A DNA stretch of 64,000 nt from Phaeotremella fagi (taxonomy: Eukaryota; Basidiomycota; Tremellomycetes; Tremellales; Phaeotremellaceae). A program made the position numbers and the translations under genes. Positions 12,131 to 24,732 of this stretch are shown in pieces. The notes beneath the pieces were generated by a model. The model ran no database searches and was not told the DNA's origin. It saw only the letters and a list, made by a program, of their open reading frames with translations. Numbering within the stretch: the first letter of the stretch is position 1; each line of letters begins with the position of its first letter. The stretch covers positions 620,001 through 684,000 of the forward strand of contig BCHU01000005.1 of NCBI GenBank assembly GCA_001599715.1, written 5' to 3'.

Positions 12131-13201
12131 CTAATGATTGACGGGAGATACTGGTCTAGGGGTAGCTGCACCACTAACAGGAGTGGCTGTTCCACTAGGA
12201 CCGAAAGCAGCAGGAGACGGGATATCACCTTGTGATCCCCCCTCACCAAACGAAGTGATATAAGCACTAACCAATTCAATCAGCTCAACCCCCGTATTAT
12301 GCAAGAGGACGTACTTGAAAAAATGTCTCCAACTAGCTTTACTAGGTGTGAAATGCCCTCCCTCATGGAACTCGACTCTTGAACTCAAACATTGCTCGAC
12401 TAGGGTTCGACTACGTTCTTCCGTTATTAGGGTATCGTTTCGACCGATTATGTGGAGTACTGGTAGGTGGGATGGGAGAGGGAAATAAGGGGAGAGGTTT
12501 GGTGAGGTTGGAGAAGGGAGGAAACCGCCGACGGAGATTACGACTGGGTTGATTAGTCTTTGGGGCTGGGGGGGGGGGGGGGGGCTTACATTTGAATTTT
12601 TGGATTGAAGGGTTGGAAGGGAATGATGGGTGGAGTGTTGGGTTTTCTATCTATATTTGAAGAGTTTAGAGTCTTATTTTCGTGAGACCTATTTTTGAGA
12701 TATTTACCAATGCCGCTAGTAACGCTGCCATCCCTGCGCCTTGTGAGAATCCGATTATTCCATCGAAAGGTCCATTCTTCGTTAAGAAATCGTATATGTA
12801 TTCCACGGTTTCGTCGAATTCTACAGCAACACGACAATTAGTTGATTGTTGCTTACAATGTACTTGATAGCACTCACTCTTGTACACCGTCCTATCCTGA
12901 GTTGTCGTCCACCAACATCGAGGTGTGGTTTCAGGAGTTTGAACTTCCTTCTCTGTAGTTGCGTTACTATCGTATTCTTCTAGTGACCCTTGATTCCATG
13001 GCATATCTGCTTTCTCAACTACGTGAGGTGGTTCGAGGAAGACTAGTGTAGGGGGTCAGACATGAGTAGGGGAAATGATTTGCTTTGGGGATACTAACCG
13101 AATTCTACATCTTTACATGTTTTCCTTATTGCTCCAAGTTGTTTACTGTAGATGTGGATATTTTGTGTGAATCCACAGAGGGCTAGGACTCTTAGGGTCA
13201 T
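12131..13201 (-). CDS. FSH-type serine hydrolase (alpha/beta fold)
   Basis: The spliced protein begins MTLRVLALCGFTQN, the typical opening of the FSH1 family. It carries the nucleophile elbow GFSQGAG, a candidate acid in GRNDTLI and the histidine in EGGHFTPSK, giving a complete Ser-Asp-His triad. The family contains small fungal esterases and hydrolases of mostly unknown physiological substrate. Introns include one after DVEF (about 13034-13099), one after AALLAAL (about 12655-12708) and one at 12544-12589 with a 17-nt C run. The splice at 12544 restores KFKFVISVGG, matching the beta strand expected there. A disordered Ser/Pro/Gly C-terminus ends at 12131. Its 3' end converges on the coiled-coil gene. 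Confidence 0.85.
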
Positions 13202-13396
13202 TGTTTTGGGATTGATTGTGATGCTATTTATACTGTTAGAATTGAAGAAAAAAAAGGAGATTGTGATCTTATCAATTGGGGTTTCGATGTATCGAAGGAA
13301 TATCCGAGATATATCCGAGAGATAAATAAGTTGACACGATCGTCATAGAAGTTGTTATTCCTACTCCATCCATACAATCCATTATCACTAACCTCA

Positions 13397-16300
13397 ATGT
13401 CAGATATACAGGCAGAGGTAGAGGCAGAATCTTCTTCAGCTGCTCTATCAAACAGAGGTAAAAAATATCCTTACATAGAATCTCTCAATCCAGCTCAATT
13501 AAAAGGTAAGTTCGGATCTCCAAATTTCGATCAAAGCAAACCACTGAACCCTTTTCTAGCTGTAACCTCCTCCCCCGATGTCCCCCTACAAATCCTCGCA
13601 GGTCCAGGATCCGGTAAGACGAGAGTATTAACGTCAAGAGTCGCATATCTAGTTCATCATTATGGCTTTCAACCCTATGAGATAACTGCTGTCACTTTCA
13701 CCAATAAGGCAGCGGCCGAGATGAAGAAGAGATTACAAGCTTTGTTGGGTGTTAGACAGGCTGATCTATTGGTACTTGGTAAGTGAACCTTACTGATCAT
13801 TGACTGACACTTGTAAGGTACTTTTCATGCGACATGCGCAAAATATCTTCGTCGTTATGGTCAACGTATCAATTTACCTAACAACTTCGTTATTGCTGAT
13901 GCAGATGACTGGTGAGCTCGGTCGATGGAATCACGATAGCTCATTAATCTTAGCAAGAAAATTATGACTACACTACTGAAGGATAAAGTAGACGAAATCG
14001 CTGCCAAACACATGCAACTCAAAGAATCAGCTATACTATCGGAAATATCAAAGGCTAAAGCCAAAGAGGAAAGTCCTGATGGCATGGCTATCAGAGCAGC
14101 GCAGGATCAAACTAGTTCTACCAGTACATTGGCTATAATTGCGGAGGTAGGTTTCGTATATGTATGCACTTTTTGATTTAGCTGATATCATTCGTAGCTA
14201 TATTCAAACTACGAGGTAGCGCTTCGACAAGCCAATTCACTTGATTTCGATGATCTTTTAGTCTTTGGACTTAAACTGTTTAGACAGTTCCCAAAGATCC
14301 TTGATACCTGTAAACATATATTGGTGGATGAGTTTCAGGTATGTTGAGGTTATTTCCTTGATGATTCTCTTAAATTGACTCGCTTAGGATACTAATACGA
14401 CTCAATATGAGTTGATGAAATGTTTCGCTAAATCCCATGGAGGAGTCAGTGTGGTTGGAGACCCTGATCAATCGATTTATGGATGGAGATCCGCCGGTGA
14501 GTTCGAGGATAGTTCAGTTCATGGGTACAAGCGAACTGACAACTTTTCAGAGGTTGAAAACTTGAATAAGATGACCCATGGTAAGATCAGTAGTCGAATA
14601 TTGATTCTTACTAATTCTACTAGATTTTCCCGGAGTTCAAGCAATACATCTCGAAGAAAATTATAGATCAACAGGTGCAATCTTAGCTGCTTCATTATCT
14701 GTCGTGTCTCAAGGTACGCCTACCTCTATATTCCATCACTGACAAGTGTAAGATCGTCATAGAATCAAGAAAAACCTTTTCACAGCTCATCCTAGTAGTA
14801 CGACGGTCACTCTGAAGAACTTCAGTACACCAATTATAGAAGCGAGTTTTATGGCGACGGAGATCAAACGAATGATCGCATATTCGGGTGGGGTTTTGAA
14901 ATATTCAGATTTCGCTATTCTGTGTATGTCGCGGTACTTCCAAATCTGTTGTCTTTCGTTGACGATACGTATAGTGCGATACAATGCGCTTTCCAGAGTT
15001 ATAGAATCATCTTTACAGAAAGATGGGATACCGAATCGAATCATTGGTGGATTGAAATTCTTCGAGAGAATGGAAGTGAAAGATCTGTTGGCTTATTTAC
15101 AACTGGCTGATAATCCAAATTTCACCGTATGCTGCCTGTCTCTCACTTAGAGCCATTGCTAATGAAACTTCCAGCCTGCGTTTATTCGCGTTGTCAATAC
15201 TCCCAAACGATCCATTGGAGATAAGGTGTGTTCTAACTTTGACTCGAGTGTTCAATGTCTGATTACTTTTAGTCTGTCTCGGAACTCATTTCAGCTGCCA
15301 AAAAGCTAGATATAACTCCAATGGAATTATCGGAACGTATTATTGACGGCGACACGATACCACCAGGAATCAAGCCTGCAATAAAATCAAAATTGGCGGA
15401 ATTCGTCGGTGTTGTCAGGAAATTAAGAAGAGCTGCTAATAAGGTGTGTTCTTAGGAATCGTAATGGATTTGACCAGTGGCTGATTGACAATGTGAATTT
15501 AGGGTACATCTGTTGATGATCTCCTGCGTATGGTTATCGAGAGAACTAGATATGAGGATCATTTGCGAGAGAAGTATTCTGAGGACTTTGAAAACAGATG
15601 GGAGAATGTGCAAGAATTGGTGAGCTGTCAAGAGGCTATCCCAGCAGACGCTCATGCTTGAAAAGATTTCATACAGCGTCACCGTGGCGGATGAGCAGAT
15701 CCTTACGGTAGACCCATCAGCACTCGACGAAGGATTCAATAACGCGAATTCAGCAGCTGTTGAAGCATTAGTCAAGGCATCCGAGAACGAATCGAAAGGC
15801 GAAATTCCACTTCATCATATTTTCAGGAGAGGCTCGTCTACCTCGAGAGACAGAGAACGGAGTCGATCAAGTTCGGTGGTCGATGAGAAACCTTTGAAAA
15901 GGCGATCTCGACCCTCGAGAAAACCTAGTGAAGGTGGAATCATAGAGATTCTTTCGAGTGATGAGGAGTTGGACAATCTACCCCCGAGACCGAAGGTTGA
16001 TGACGATGTTGAAAAGAACGAGTTACCGACTTTGGATGAGGACGGGTTACTGCCTTCTGAAAATTCTGACAAGTAGGTTTGTCTCACAGTGAGATGGAAG
16101 CATTTACTGATACAATCCAGTATAACTCCTCTTCGTTTCTTCCTGCAAAGATCAATGTTGGACACCGATACTTCGAGCGATAAATCTGATGCTCCTCAAT
16201 CAGTAAGTCCCAAGAAGTGTGCCAGCTAATGAGTCTTAGAAAGTCACGATGTCAACTGTCCATGCTGCAAAAGGGTTAGAATGGCCAGTTATATTCATTC

Positions 16301-17486
16301 CGGCTGGTGAGTGTTGACTTGTTGAGCGATCGTCACTAATACTTTAGTGGAACAGGGAACTTATCCTTCTTATCGATGTACAGAGGAGCAGGAGGTTGCG
16401 GAAGAGCGCAGACTTCTCTATGTTGCTATGACGAGAGCGCAATCATTCTTGGTATGTCAAATTACGCGAGCTCGATTTCAGGTGTTTATAAATCTTTCTG
16501 AATAGACCATATCTCATTGTAATCATCGAATGCTCGGTGGAGAGGATAACGACAAAGAGATGAGTGAATTCATTGCTTTGTCAAGTAAACGGGATCCTGT
16601 AAGTCTTCAATAATAATCCAATCCTAACTTCAGACCGTTTTTTCATCTGAACTACCTGAAATCGATGTCACTGTCCGTCGAAATATCGCTACCATACTTG
16701 GTCGAGAGGTCCCTGATGAGACCGTTACAAAAGACATGATAATGAAACAGTGAGTTCTCGCGTAGAGATGCTTCATCCTAGCACTGACACATCCTCAGTG
16801 TCCGCTCTGCTCCACCTTTGAGTATGTGGGATGCACCAGAACCAAGTAATTGGAATCATAACCGTTTCGCTCGTCGGGAAACAACAAAAGCAGCTCGAGC
16901 AGCTGAATACTGGGCATCAGAACATGACGAATACGCTCTCCCTGACGCCGGTAGCTCAGCGAAACCAACAGCTGGATTTGTATCTGCTAGACTAGCCAGA
17001 CCGAAAAGTAACAACACCGCTGAAACTTCACCAAAACGACCACCTCCCGTAATCCTCAAATCCACTCATCGAGAATTCATAATCCCAAAACCATTTACTT
17101 TCACCGAAGAACCCCAAAGACCAGATGCTATATTGGGTAGTTTCAAGGATAACAATAAATCGTCATTGGCAGCTATGAAATCTCTTGGTTTACCCCTTGA
17201 AATTGGAGTCGCTGGTTCTGGTTCTGGGTCGGGTTCGAGGAACGGAACGGCTTCTCCTCATTTGGGGGGTAGTCCTCAACCTAATCATGTTAATGCTTTT
17301 CAGAGTAACAACAATTCTTCTATTTCGGCTTGGAAGAATTTAGGGGTTCCGAATTCATCTGCTGGTCCTGGGGTCGGTGTTGGAGCTGGAGCTGGGGGTG
17401 GGATACCTCTGGCGAGAGGGACTAAAAGATTAGGTATGGGACGTCCTGCTCCGTGGGGTACCGCTAAGAAGTCGAGAGGTGAATAA
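13397..17486 (+). CDS. SRS2: UvrD/PcrA-type 3'-5' DNA helicase, Srs2-like
   Basis: Many exons give a superfamily 1A helicase. Motifs in order: Walker A GPGSGKT (residues 51-57), [13 protein letters not shown] (Ia), [23 protein letters not shown] (II), [13 protein letters not shown] (III), [16 protein letters not shown] (V) and [14 protein letters not shown] (VI). An acidic, Arg/Ser-rich insertion of about 120 residues lies before motif V. The C-terminus is disordered, with Gly/Ser and Gly/Val/Ala runs, and ends [15 protein letters not shown]. Srs2 removes Rad51 from single-stranded DNA and limits recombination at forks. ATG 13397 was chosen because upstream in-frame codons lack an ATG. In this fungal group the only UvrD-type nuclear helicase is usually called Srs2; orthology is inferred. 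Confidence 0.88.
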
Positions 17487-17652
17487 GTGTTTTATCAAGT
17501 GTGGTTGTGTATGTTTCATTATTGTATTATTCAGTTGTTATATGTTTACCCTGCATGCATATCTATATCCAGTGATATTGGGAGATTGTTAGATGTAGAA
17601 GTAGAATTGCATAAGATCAACATAAAATAAACAAATTGCATCAATCGACCAC

Positions 17653-20215
17653 TTAAGTAGGCTTGACTTTTTTCTGAAGGGAATCGACAATCAAGGTCTA
17701 TAGGATAATCAGTCAATCTGAGACTTTCTGCCAAAGAAGGACCTTGACATACCTTATAACTCGTAACGTCACCCATGAATTTAGCGACTTTACCCTCTGA
17801 ACAAACCCATAATTGATTTGAGGTGTTGGTGATGAATCTCTCGTCATGACTGATACTGATAACACCACCTTTGAAAGTCTTGAGTGCTTCAATCAAAGCA
17901 TCGATACCTTCAATATCAAGATGATTGGAAGGCTAGAATACATCGTATCAGTTAGATTTCCACGTAAACATGGGATGTCATTGGAACTGACCTCATCCAA
18001 TAACAAGATATGCGGTCTTTGCATACTCAAAACAGCGAATGCGACTCTTGATTTTTGACCTCCGGAGAGCGTACCAATCTTTTGTAAACCCGTTAAACCA
18101 GTTATACCAAAAGCACCCAAATGACTTCGATAATCTTGTTCGACTTTACCTGGGAATTTGAATTGCAAGAAAGCGACTGCCGACATGTTGACGTCTAACG
18201 AATCAACATGATGTTGTGTGAAATAAGCGATTCTGACTCGACCGTTCCTGATCGCTCTACCTTGTAGAGCTTCTATATCACCAGTCAACAATTTGATGAG
18301 TGTCGATTTACCAGCTCCGTTAGGTCCGATGATTGCTATTCTCGAATCTAAACCGACATCGATGTTGACTGATTTCAAAATCAGTTTGTCGGGACTGTAA
18401 CCGAAAGTGACTTCGTCTAATTGGAGTAATGGCGGTGAAAGCTTTTCAGGATCTGGGAATTTGAACGTTTCGGAATCATCTTGTTCTGGTGGTTCGAGAT
18501 CCGGTAATTTTTCAAGAATCTTAATCTTGGATTGAGCCTGTGGAGCTGTATAGGTTGTCAGGACTATTCTATAAAAGAGCTAAAGACAACCCACCTCTGT
18601 TCGCGTTGTATCTCCATCTATCGATATACGCTTGTAAATGTTGTCTATAAGCCAATTGAGTCTCGTATTCCTTCTTTTGATTTCTAGCCCTTTCCGTCTT
18701 GGTAGCGTAGAATTGAGAGAAATTACCCTTGTAGTAGTCCAGACGTTGAGAATGTTGATGGATGATATCTGTCGCGACTGCATCCAAAAATGCTCTGTCA
18801 TGGGAAACAACCAATAGTGTACTTGGCCAAGTAAGAAGATAGTCTTCTAGCCATGCGATGGCATTGAGATCCAACATGTTAGAGGGTTCATCCAACATCA
18901 AAAGCTAACTTTGTTAGTATGGACGTTACGAACCTTCACTTACATCTGGTTTGACAAACAATGCCCGAGCCAAGGCTAATCTCATTCTCCAACCACCAGA
19001 GAACGACTTTGTAGGCATTTTCTGATCTGATTCTGAGAATCCCAAACCAGCCAAAAGTAAACCCGCACGAGCAGGTCCAGTTTCGGCGTCCATATCCACA
19101 AGTTTCTTCTGGATGTCACCGAGTCTAGTTGATATGTCGTCTTTCTCACCCTCCAAAGCCTCGCCTCCCCCTTCTTCGGGTGTTCCCTTCTCTAATGCCT
19201 CTAATTTAGCGTTGAGTTCTTTCTCCTCCGTAAGAAGTTTGTGTCGCCAGACATCAGCTTGCAGAACTGATTCTAACGCTGTTGTGTCGTCTCCAACGAT
19301 TTCTTGCTCAACATATCTGATAGCATTTAGTGAAAGGATCTTTGGAGTACAGGTCGACTTACAGAACCGAAATGTGGGTAGGGATAGCCACTTCTCTGAG
19401 GGCAAGGTGACGCAAAAGCGTAGATTTTCCGATACCGTTACGACCGATAAGACTAGGTTTATCAGCACTGTACAAAAGGTTACACTTACCCGTATCTTCT
19501 TCCATGAGCCATTGTCAAAACAGCACCAGAAAGGATTTTGTTGCTAGCGAAAGAGACATCGATACTTGGTAAAGATATATCCTTTGATTTTCCTTTCGCA
19601 GCACCGCTGAGATCCAATGGATTGACCTTCATGAAAATTTCTTCGTAACTCTGTTGCTTCTTTTGCATATCGATAAGTTTCGATCCCTCGTAAAGATCTC
19701 TCCTTGAACGTTTCTCAATTTTCGCCTTGAGTTTGGCCTCAGCCTTGGCTAGTTTGGTGAGATCCACACGAGACGCTTGACCTTTGGTATTGGATTCGAG
19801 ATCAACTTTCCCTGACATTGCGATCGTCGCTGACATGGCTTGAGAACGCATTTGAATGGTTTTATCAAGTTTGGTGATTGTTGGAGCTTTTCGGATCCGC
19901 TTGGAAGATTGAGATTCGAGGTAAATGAGAAGACGTTCCATGCTGCGCAGATTAACAATTGTTCGAATGAGAGAAAGGGGGAGCTCACAACTCATCCAAG
20001 ACCTTCATGTCCTTACTCGATGGACCACCTTGTAACATACCACGAGTAGCTTCGACGATATCATCAACTTCTTCATCTTCGTCCTCTACCAAACCGGCAA
20101 TGTATGAGACAACAACTTCATCTGCACGAGGGAAGCTTTTGCGCTACGTAGCTATCAACCTTCATTCCCTTCGTCTGTTCGATGTACTCACTATATCAGA
20201 AGCGACTTTAGCCAT
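17653..20215 (-). CDS. GCN20: GCN20/ABCF3-type ABC ATPase
   Basis: The spliced protein has an N-terminal Gcn1-binding-like region (ending in DDIVEATRGMLQ and GPSSKDMKVLDEL), then two ABC domains and no membrane segments. Domain 1 has Walker A GRNGIGKST, signature SFSGGW and Walker B with DEPSNMLD, the Met variant typical of Gcn20. Domain 2 has GPNGAGKST, LSGGQKSRV and a DEPSNHLD-like site across an intron. The last exon adds KKVKPT and TAA at 17653-17655. Gcn20 works with Gcn1 on the ribosome to activate Gcn2 when amino acids are short. Start is at the complement of 20213-20215 (MAKVASDI), followed by an intron. It is divergent from the AP-3 gene with 207 bp between start codons. Length is about that of the family (roughly 730 residues). 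Confidence 0.92.
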
Positions 20216-20422
20216 TTTCGTGGATGATTGTAAGATGAAAAGAGGTGAAAAGGAGAAAATAGATGGTTAAATCCCAATTCTTCAGGTGGAGAAATTTGAT
20301 CCCGCTCACTGAGTTACTGTCTGATGACGAGGAGTTACTGTAGACATCAATAGCCAACTTACTAACATTTTTCTTGACAAACCTCATCCATAAAAAGGCC
20401 TGAGAATCTGGGACAAACCAGA

Positions 20423-23200
20423 ATGGCAGCTCTCAATCGTCTGTCCCAACGTATAAAGGAGAACTTCCAAGAATCGACAAGGGATCTAAACATCCTGGCA
20501 GGAGGTGCTGGTTCATCCAATGCGACTTATTTCGATACCTCAGATGAGAAGGTGAAGGAAATCTCGAAGTTACTGGACAGTAGAATAGATAGAGAGAGGC
20601 TGGAAGGGATGAAGCGAATCATCGCTGGGATTAGTAAAGGGAGAGATATGGAAGGTTTCTTTGCGCAAGTTGTCAAGAATGTTGCAGCCCCTAGTATAGA
20701 GATCAGGAAGTTGGTTTACATCTATTTGTTGAGATTGTGAGTTCAGCTGTATTAGTGTTGGCAAAAGCTGACTCGTCTATAGTGCATCTACAAACTCTGA
20801 TCTACTGCTGCTTTCAATCAACACCTTCCAAAAGGACCTTTCGGATTCATCACCACTTATTCGATCAATGTCTTTACGTGTGCTTACTTCAATCCGTGTG
20901 CCGGTTATCCAAGGAATCGTCATGTTGGGTTTGAAAAAGCTGGTAAATGATAGAAATCCATGGGTGAGAAAGACGGTAGCTGGTGGTCTAGCCAAGGTTT
21001 ATGAGTATGTCTTTGTTGTAGCTGCACTATTCGCACGAACACTAACGCAACACAGGACGGATTCCTCATCTCTCGACCAGCTCTTACCACTTCTTAACAC
21101 CTTGTTAGCCTCACCTTCGCCCCTCACCCTTGGAGCTACATTGACCGCATTCAACGAAATATGTCCAGACAGACTAGATCTCTTACATCCATACTACCGA
21201 CACATCTGCAAGGTAATAGTGGACGCTGACGAGTGGGGTCAAGTCGTTGCTCTGTCGGTGCTTACGCGGTACGCTCGCACAATGCTCGAAAAACCTGAAC
21301 TCCCTGTCAAATCAGCAACATCCGATGATGTACCAAAAGTGGACGGTAACGAAAGCGAGGACGAATTCGAGGGTCTTGATATCGATTTGGCGATGTTCCT
21401 GCATCTCATCAAACCACTTTTTCAATCTCGAAATCCCGCTGTTGTACTAGCGACTGCAAACGCTTATTATCACTTGGCACCGGATGATCATAAAGAAATA
21501 AGGAAGAGTCTTCTGGTGGCTCCTATACTGAGCTTAGCTGGTGGAAGTGGAAATGGCAAAGGAGATGATGAGATAGCTGCTCTGACGTGGGAAGTTATCG
21601 GAGCTATGATTGAGGAAACTCCAGTACGTTGATCTGCATTATATCCTTCAAATACTCACCTCAATCAAGGCTTTATTCAACGAATATCAATCTCGATTCT
21701 TCGTATTCGCCGCAGATTCATCGATTGTCAAGCGAATCAAATTAAGGTCCATGATTGTGTTAGTCTCAAAGGAGAACGCAGCCGTATCTATCAGAGAATT
21801 CAAACACTATCTACGCTTCCAGAATAATAGTGTGGCTCTCGAAGCTGTACGTGCCATTGGGCATTGTGTACGGACACAGCCAGAAGTTGCAGCTACGGGT
21901 CTGAGCTCTCTGATGAGACTATTGAAGAGTAACAGAGGTATGTGCATAACGAAAACACCAAGCTGATCAGCCTCAGATGTACTGGTAGGCCAAGCAGTTG
22001 TCGTCCTCCAAACAGTCATCTTATCCAGTATTGCAACCCCATCTAATTCTGACCTCCCTGGACCAAAAAAGTTGGTAGCAAGACTGGCGAAAGAGTTAGA
22101 TGTTATAACGAATCCGAATGCTCGTGCCAGCGTCTATTGGCTGGTTGGACAGTTTGCAGAAGATGATACCAAACGGGACGCTGGGATTGGCTGGGAAAGT
22201 TTGGCTCTTTGGGTGCCGGATGTTCTGAGAAAGGGTGTGAAGGGTTTTACAACTGAGGTCAGTCTGGTTCAAATATTGAAATTCATCTCACTGATGATGA
22301 TGATAGTCTGTCAGCGCTAAGCTACAAATTTTGACATTAGCTACAAAGCTTTTGGTTGTGTCTCCAGGATCATCTCAACTTCTGCTAATAACGCAATATC
22401 TTTATTCTTTGGCACGATATGATTCCGATTACGACGTTCGAGATCGATCTAGATTCCTTCATGCTTTGTTGAGAGGTGTTCGAGATGAGGAACCGAATAC
22501 TGGGGAATTCAATGAAGAATCTGAAGATGCAGAAGATCAAGATGTCGGTGGAGTCATCCTTCGTCGGGAACAGGTTAAGATGGTCATGCTCAGTGAAAGG
22601 CGGGGTGTAGATTTGGCTTTGTTGCCTAGTGAGTCGCGTTCCACGATTTGTTCTATCCATACTGACAGATGTTCAGAACCTGGACATGAATTTGAAGTTG
22701 GCTCGCTATCTCGAATATCTTCTAAACGATTAACGAATTACGCGCCGCTACCGGAATGGACTGACGAACCAACAGATGCAAGTCTCCGAGAAGCAGAAGA
22801 AATCATCCCTCAGCCCCAACCTCAAACATCCTTATCACACTCGATACAACGTTCCACACATCTACACTCGCCAACTCCAGCAATCTCTTTACCACCTACA
22901 ACAAATCATACACCGTTCGAAGTTTCGCCTGCAGGATCTTTGCCTACAGCTGTCAAAAGTCGTTTCAAGGATTTGGACGATTTCCTGAATTCTTCAGGGA
23001 GTGAGGAGGATAGTGAAGATGAGAGTGAGAGTGAGGAAGAGGTTGTTAGACCTGTTACTGCGCCTCCGAGGAGTGCTATTGTACCGGAATACGATGAGGA
23101 TAGTAGTGAAGATGAAGACAGTGAGGAGGATGACGACGACGATGAGGATGAGGAGGAAGAGGATGCTGTACGGAAACCATTGTATGCTCAGTATAGCTAG
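20423..23200 (+). CDS. APL6: AP-3 adaptor complex beta subunit
   Basis: Exons joined by short introns give about 800 residues of adaptin N-terminal HEAT-repeat fold (KLLDSRIDRERLEGMKRIIA; VAAPSIEIRKLVYIYLLR; PLIRSMSLRVLTSIRV; DRNPWVRKTVAGGLAKVYE). A long acidic hinge full of Ser/Glu/Asp (from about 22980 to 23170) replaces an ear domain, typical of beta-3 adaptin rather than beta-1 or beta-2. AP-3 carries cargo from Golgi or endosomes to the vacuole. TAG is at 23198-23200, 93 bp from the convergent stop of the next gene. The hinge resembles the casein-kinase-rich acidic region of beta-3 proteins. Confidence 0.88.
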
Positions 23201-23293
23201 AGGCTAGAGATATCCTTGAAAGGGCCTTGAATCCTAAATGTGTACAGTATCAACAGAATTTCAAAATGCATAACCTTTCATTCCACCGTCCGC

Positions 23294-24276
23294 TCATTTA
23301 CCCCGTGGTGAGTGGTTATGGTACTGTGTAGATGCACTGTAAGTTGTATTCATATTGAGAAACTTACATTCCATACAAATTTGTAGATATTAGGTTCATC
23401 GTCAAGGAAGAATTGATCTGTATAATATCCTTTCAATTCGCTGGGACAGTTTATCAATCTATACCTGTTGAAATCAAGGGAGTATCTTACCCCCGCCGTT
23501 CAGCAATCTTTTCCTTGATTCTACATATACTCAGAGTGTTAGCATCAATCTACGCTAACCAAAATGATGTCCATATAGACTGACCTGTTCCTCAATGTCT
23601 TAAACAGATTTTTTTCAGTCCGAGGATATTTTGGTACGAGAACCCATTCACGATGCCCGCCAAGAACTTCGATAGAGATCTGACCTGTTCTTCCAGTACT
23701 CTTATAGAAGGAAGGTTTCACATTTTTTCTGGCTGATTTCTGAATATTGTACAGTATGTTAGGATACTTAAGTGAAACTGCAAACTCACAAATACGAAAT
23801 GGATAACATTCGTTCCAGGTATTGGTATACCTATAACTTGATATTTCTTGATCCCTGGATTAAGCTCAATTGACTCGATTAATTTGTCGTTCATTTTGAA
23901 ATTCACTTGGATAGTTGTATTTGCCTCCCAGCGGCGGAATTTGATAACAAGACTCTGTAATAATTAAACTCAGTATGATATGTATGCAATACAAACTTGT
24001 TCACTTGCTTTTCGGTGTTGGAGATCGATCCACGCTGTCGTTTCCGGGAACCCCTCATCTGGAAACTCATAAGCTGGAGAGTTTTCGATATTGCTCTCCT
24101 CTGAAGAAGCTTTCAGTCCACCTGATGAATGTGCACGAAATACAATGAGACCTTACCAACGAGAACCCCTTCAATAGAGTCGACCCAAGCCTGCGCCACA
24201 GCCAATCTCCAATCTATTTAAGAAGTTAAAATACTTCACTCACCTCAAATCCTGGAATTGCAGGTGCTGAATACAT
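23294..24276 (-). CDS. DUF7918-like protein, paralogue A
   Basis: The first exon reads MYSAPAIPGFE, then an intron, then AWVDSIEG. The GFEAW-type opening is the hallmark I associate with the fungal family DUF7918. Later exons contain AWIDLQHRK, then SLVIKFRRWEANTTIQVNF, then TGQISIEVLGGHREW, and near the end NIYKFVWN. A GC-AG or weak GT donor is needed near 23986. The TGA is most simply at 23294-23296 after YHNHSPRGK, but the last splice is uncertain. Protein length is about 240 residues. No enzyme motif is visible and function is unknown. Genes B and C nearby have the same opening, the same phase-0 intron after that Glu, and the same order of blocks, so the three are paralogues. Confidence 0.65.
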
Positions 24277-24732
24277 GATTCTCTTACTGTCGATCAAATG
24301 GAGATACAAGAATCAACGGACTACGATTGTAGTTATTTATATCCCCTCAAAGAAGTCCACACAAACGCTACACGAGGCTCAAGATCATACTGTACAGTAT
24401 GTCCTGTCAATGTGCCACTTTATCATACTCGGAACTTTATCATACTCGGAAAGTTGTACCGCACTCCCACTACCTTTATCTTCCGTCTTTGAGTGTTTGC
24501 TATGGTATACATCTTCGATAAATGATATATCAACCTCACAGCCATAACCAAATGATACCTTCTGCATCGTGTTCAGAGCGGAATCAGGCATCTAGACGTT
24601 CAAGATTCCCATTGCCAATTTACAAAACTCAATTACTCCCGGAGCAGGCCACATATCTACTTTCGGAACTTGCTCACTGTTGATTTAGTCAGAATCAGCG
24701 AGTGTTAGATCGACAGCTCCCTCAACTTCTTC
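24277..24732. other. Intergenic between paralogues A and B
   Basis: This is the upstream region of A and the downstream region of B. It holds the 14-bp palindrome at 24387-24400 and no convincing gene. Confidence 0.5.
24387..24400. promoter_or_regulatory. 14-bp perfect palindrome upstream of paralogue A
   Basis: atactgtacagtat reads the same on both strands. It lies 111 bp upstream of the paralogue A start codon. Its core GTACAGTA/TACTGTAC recurs in other non-coding stretches of the window, including the B/C shared promoter. A binding site for a dimeric regulator is inference. Confidence 0.4.

Noticed and set aside
12544..12589. Frameshift by sequencing error in the poly-C tract
   Set aside because: A 46-nt intron with GTAAG donor, CTAATC branch and CAG acceptor restores the frame and the expected VISVGG strand, so no error has to be assumed.
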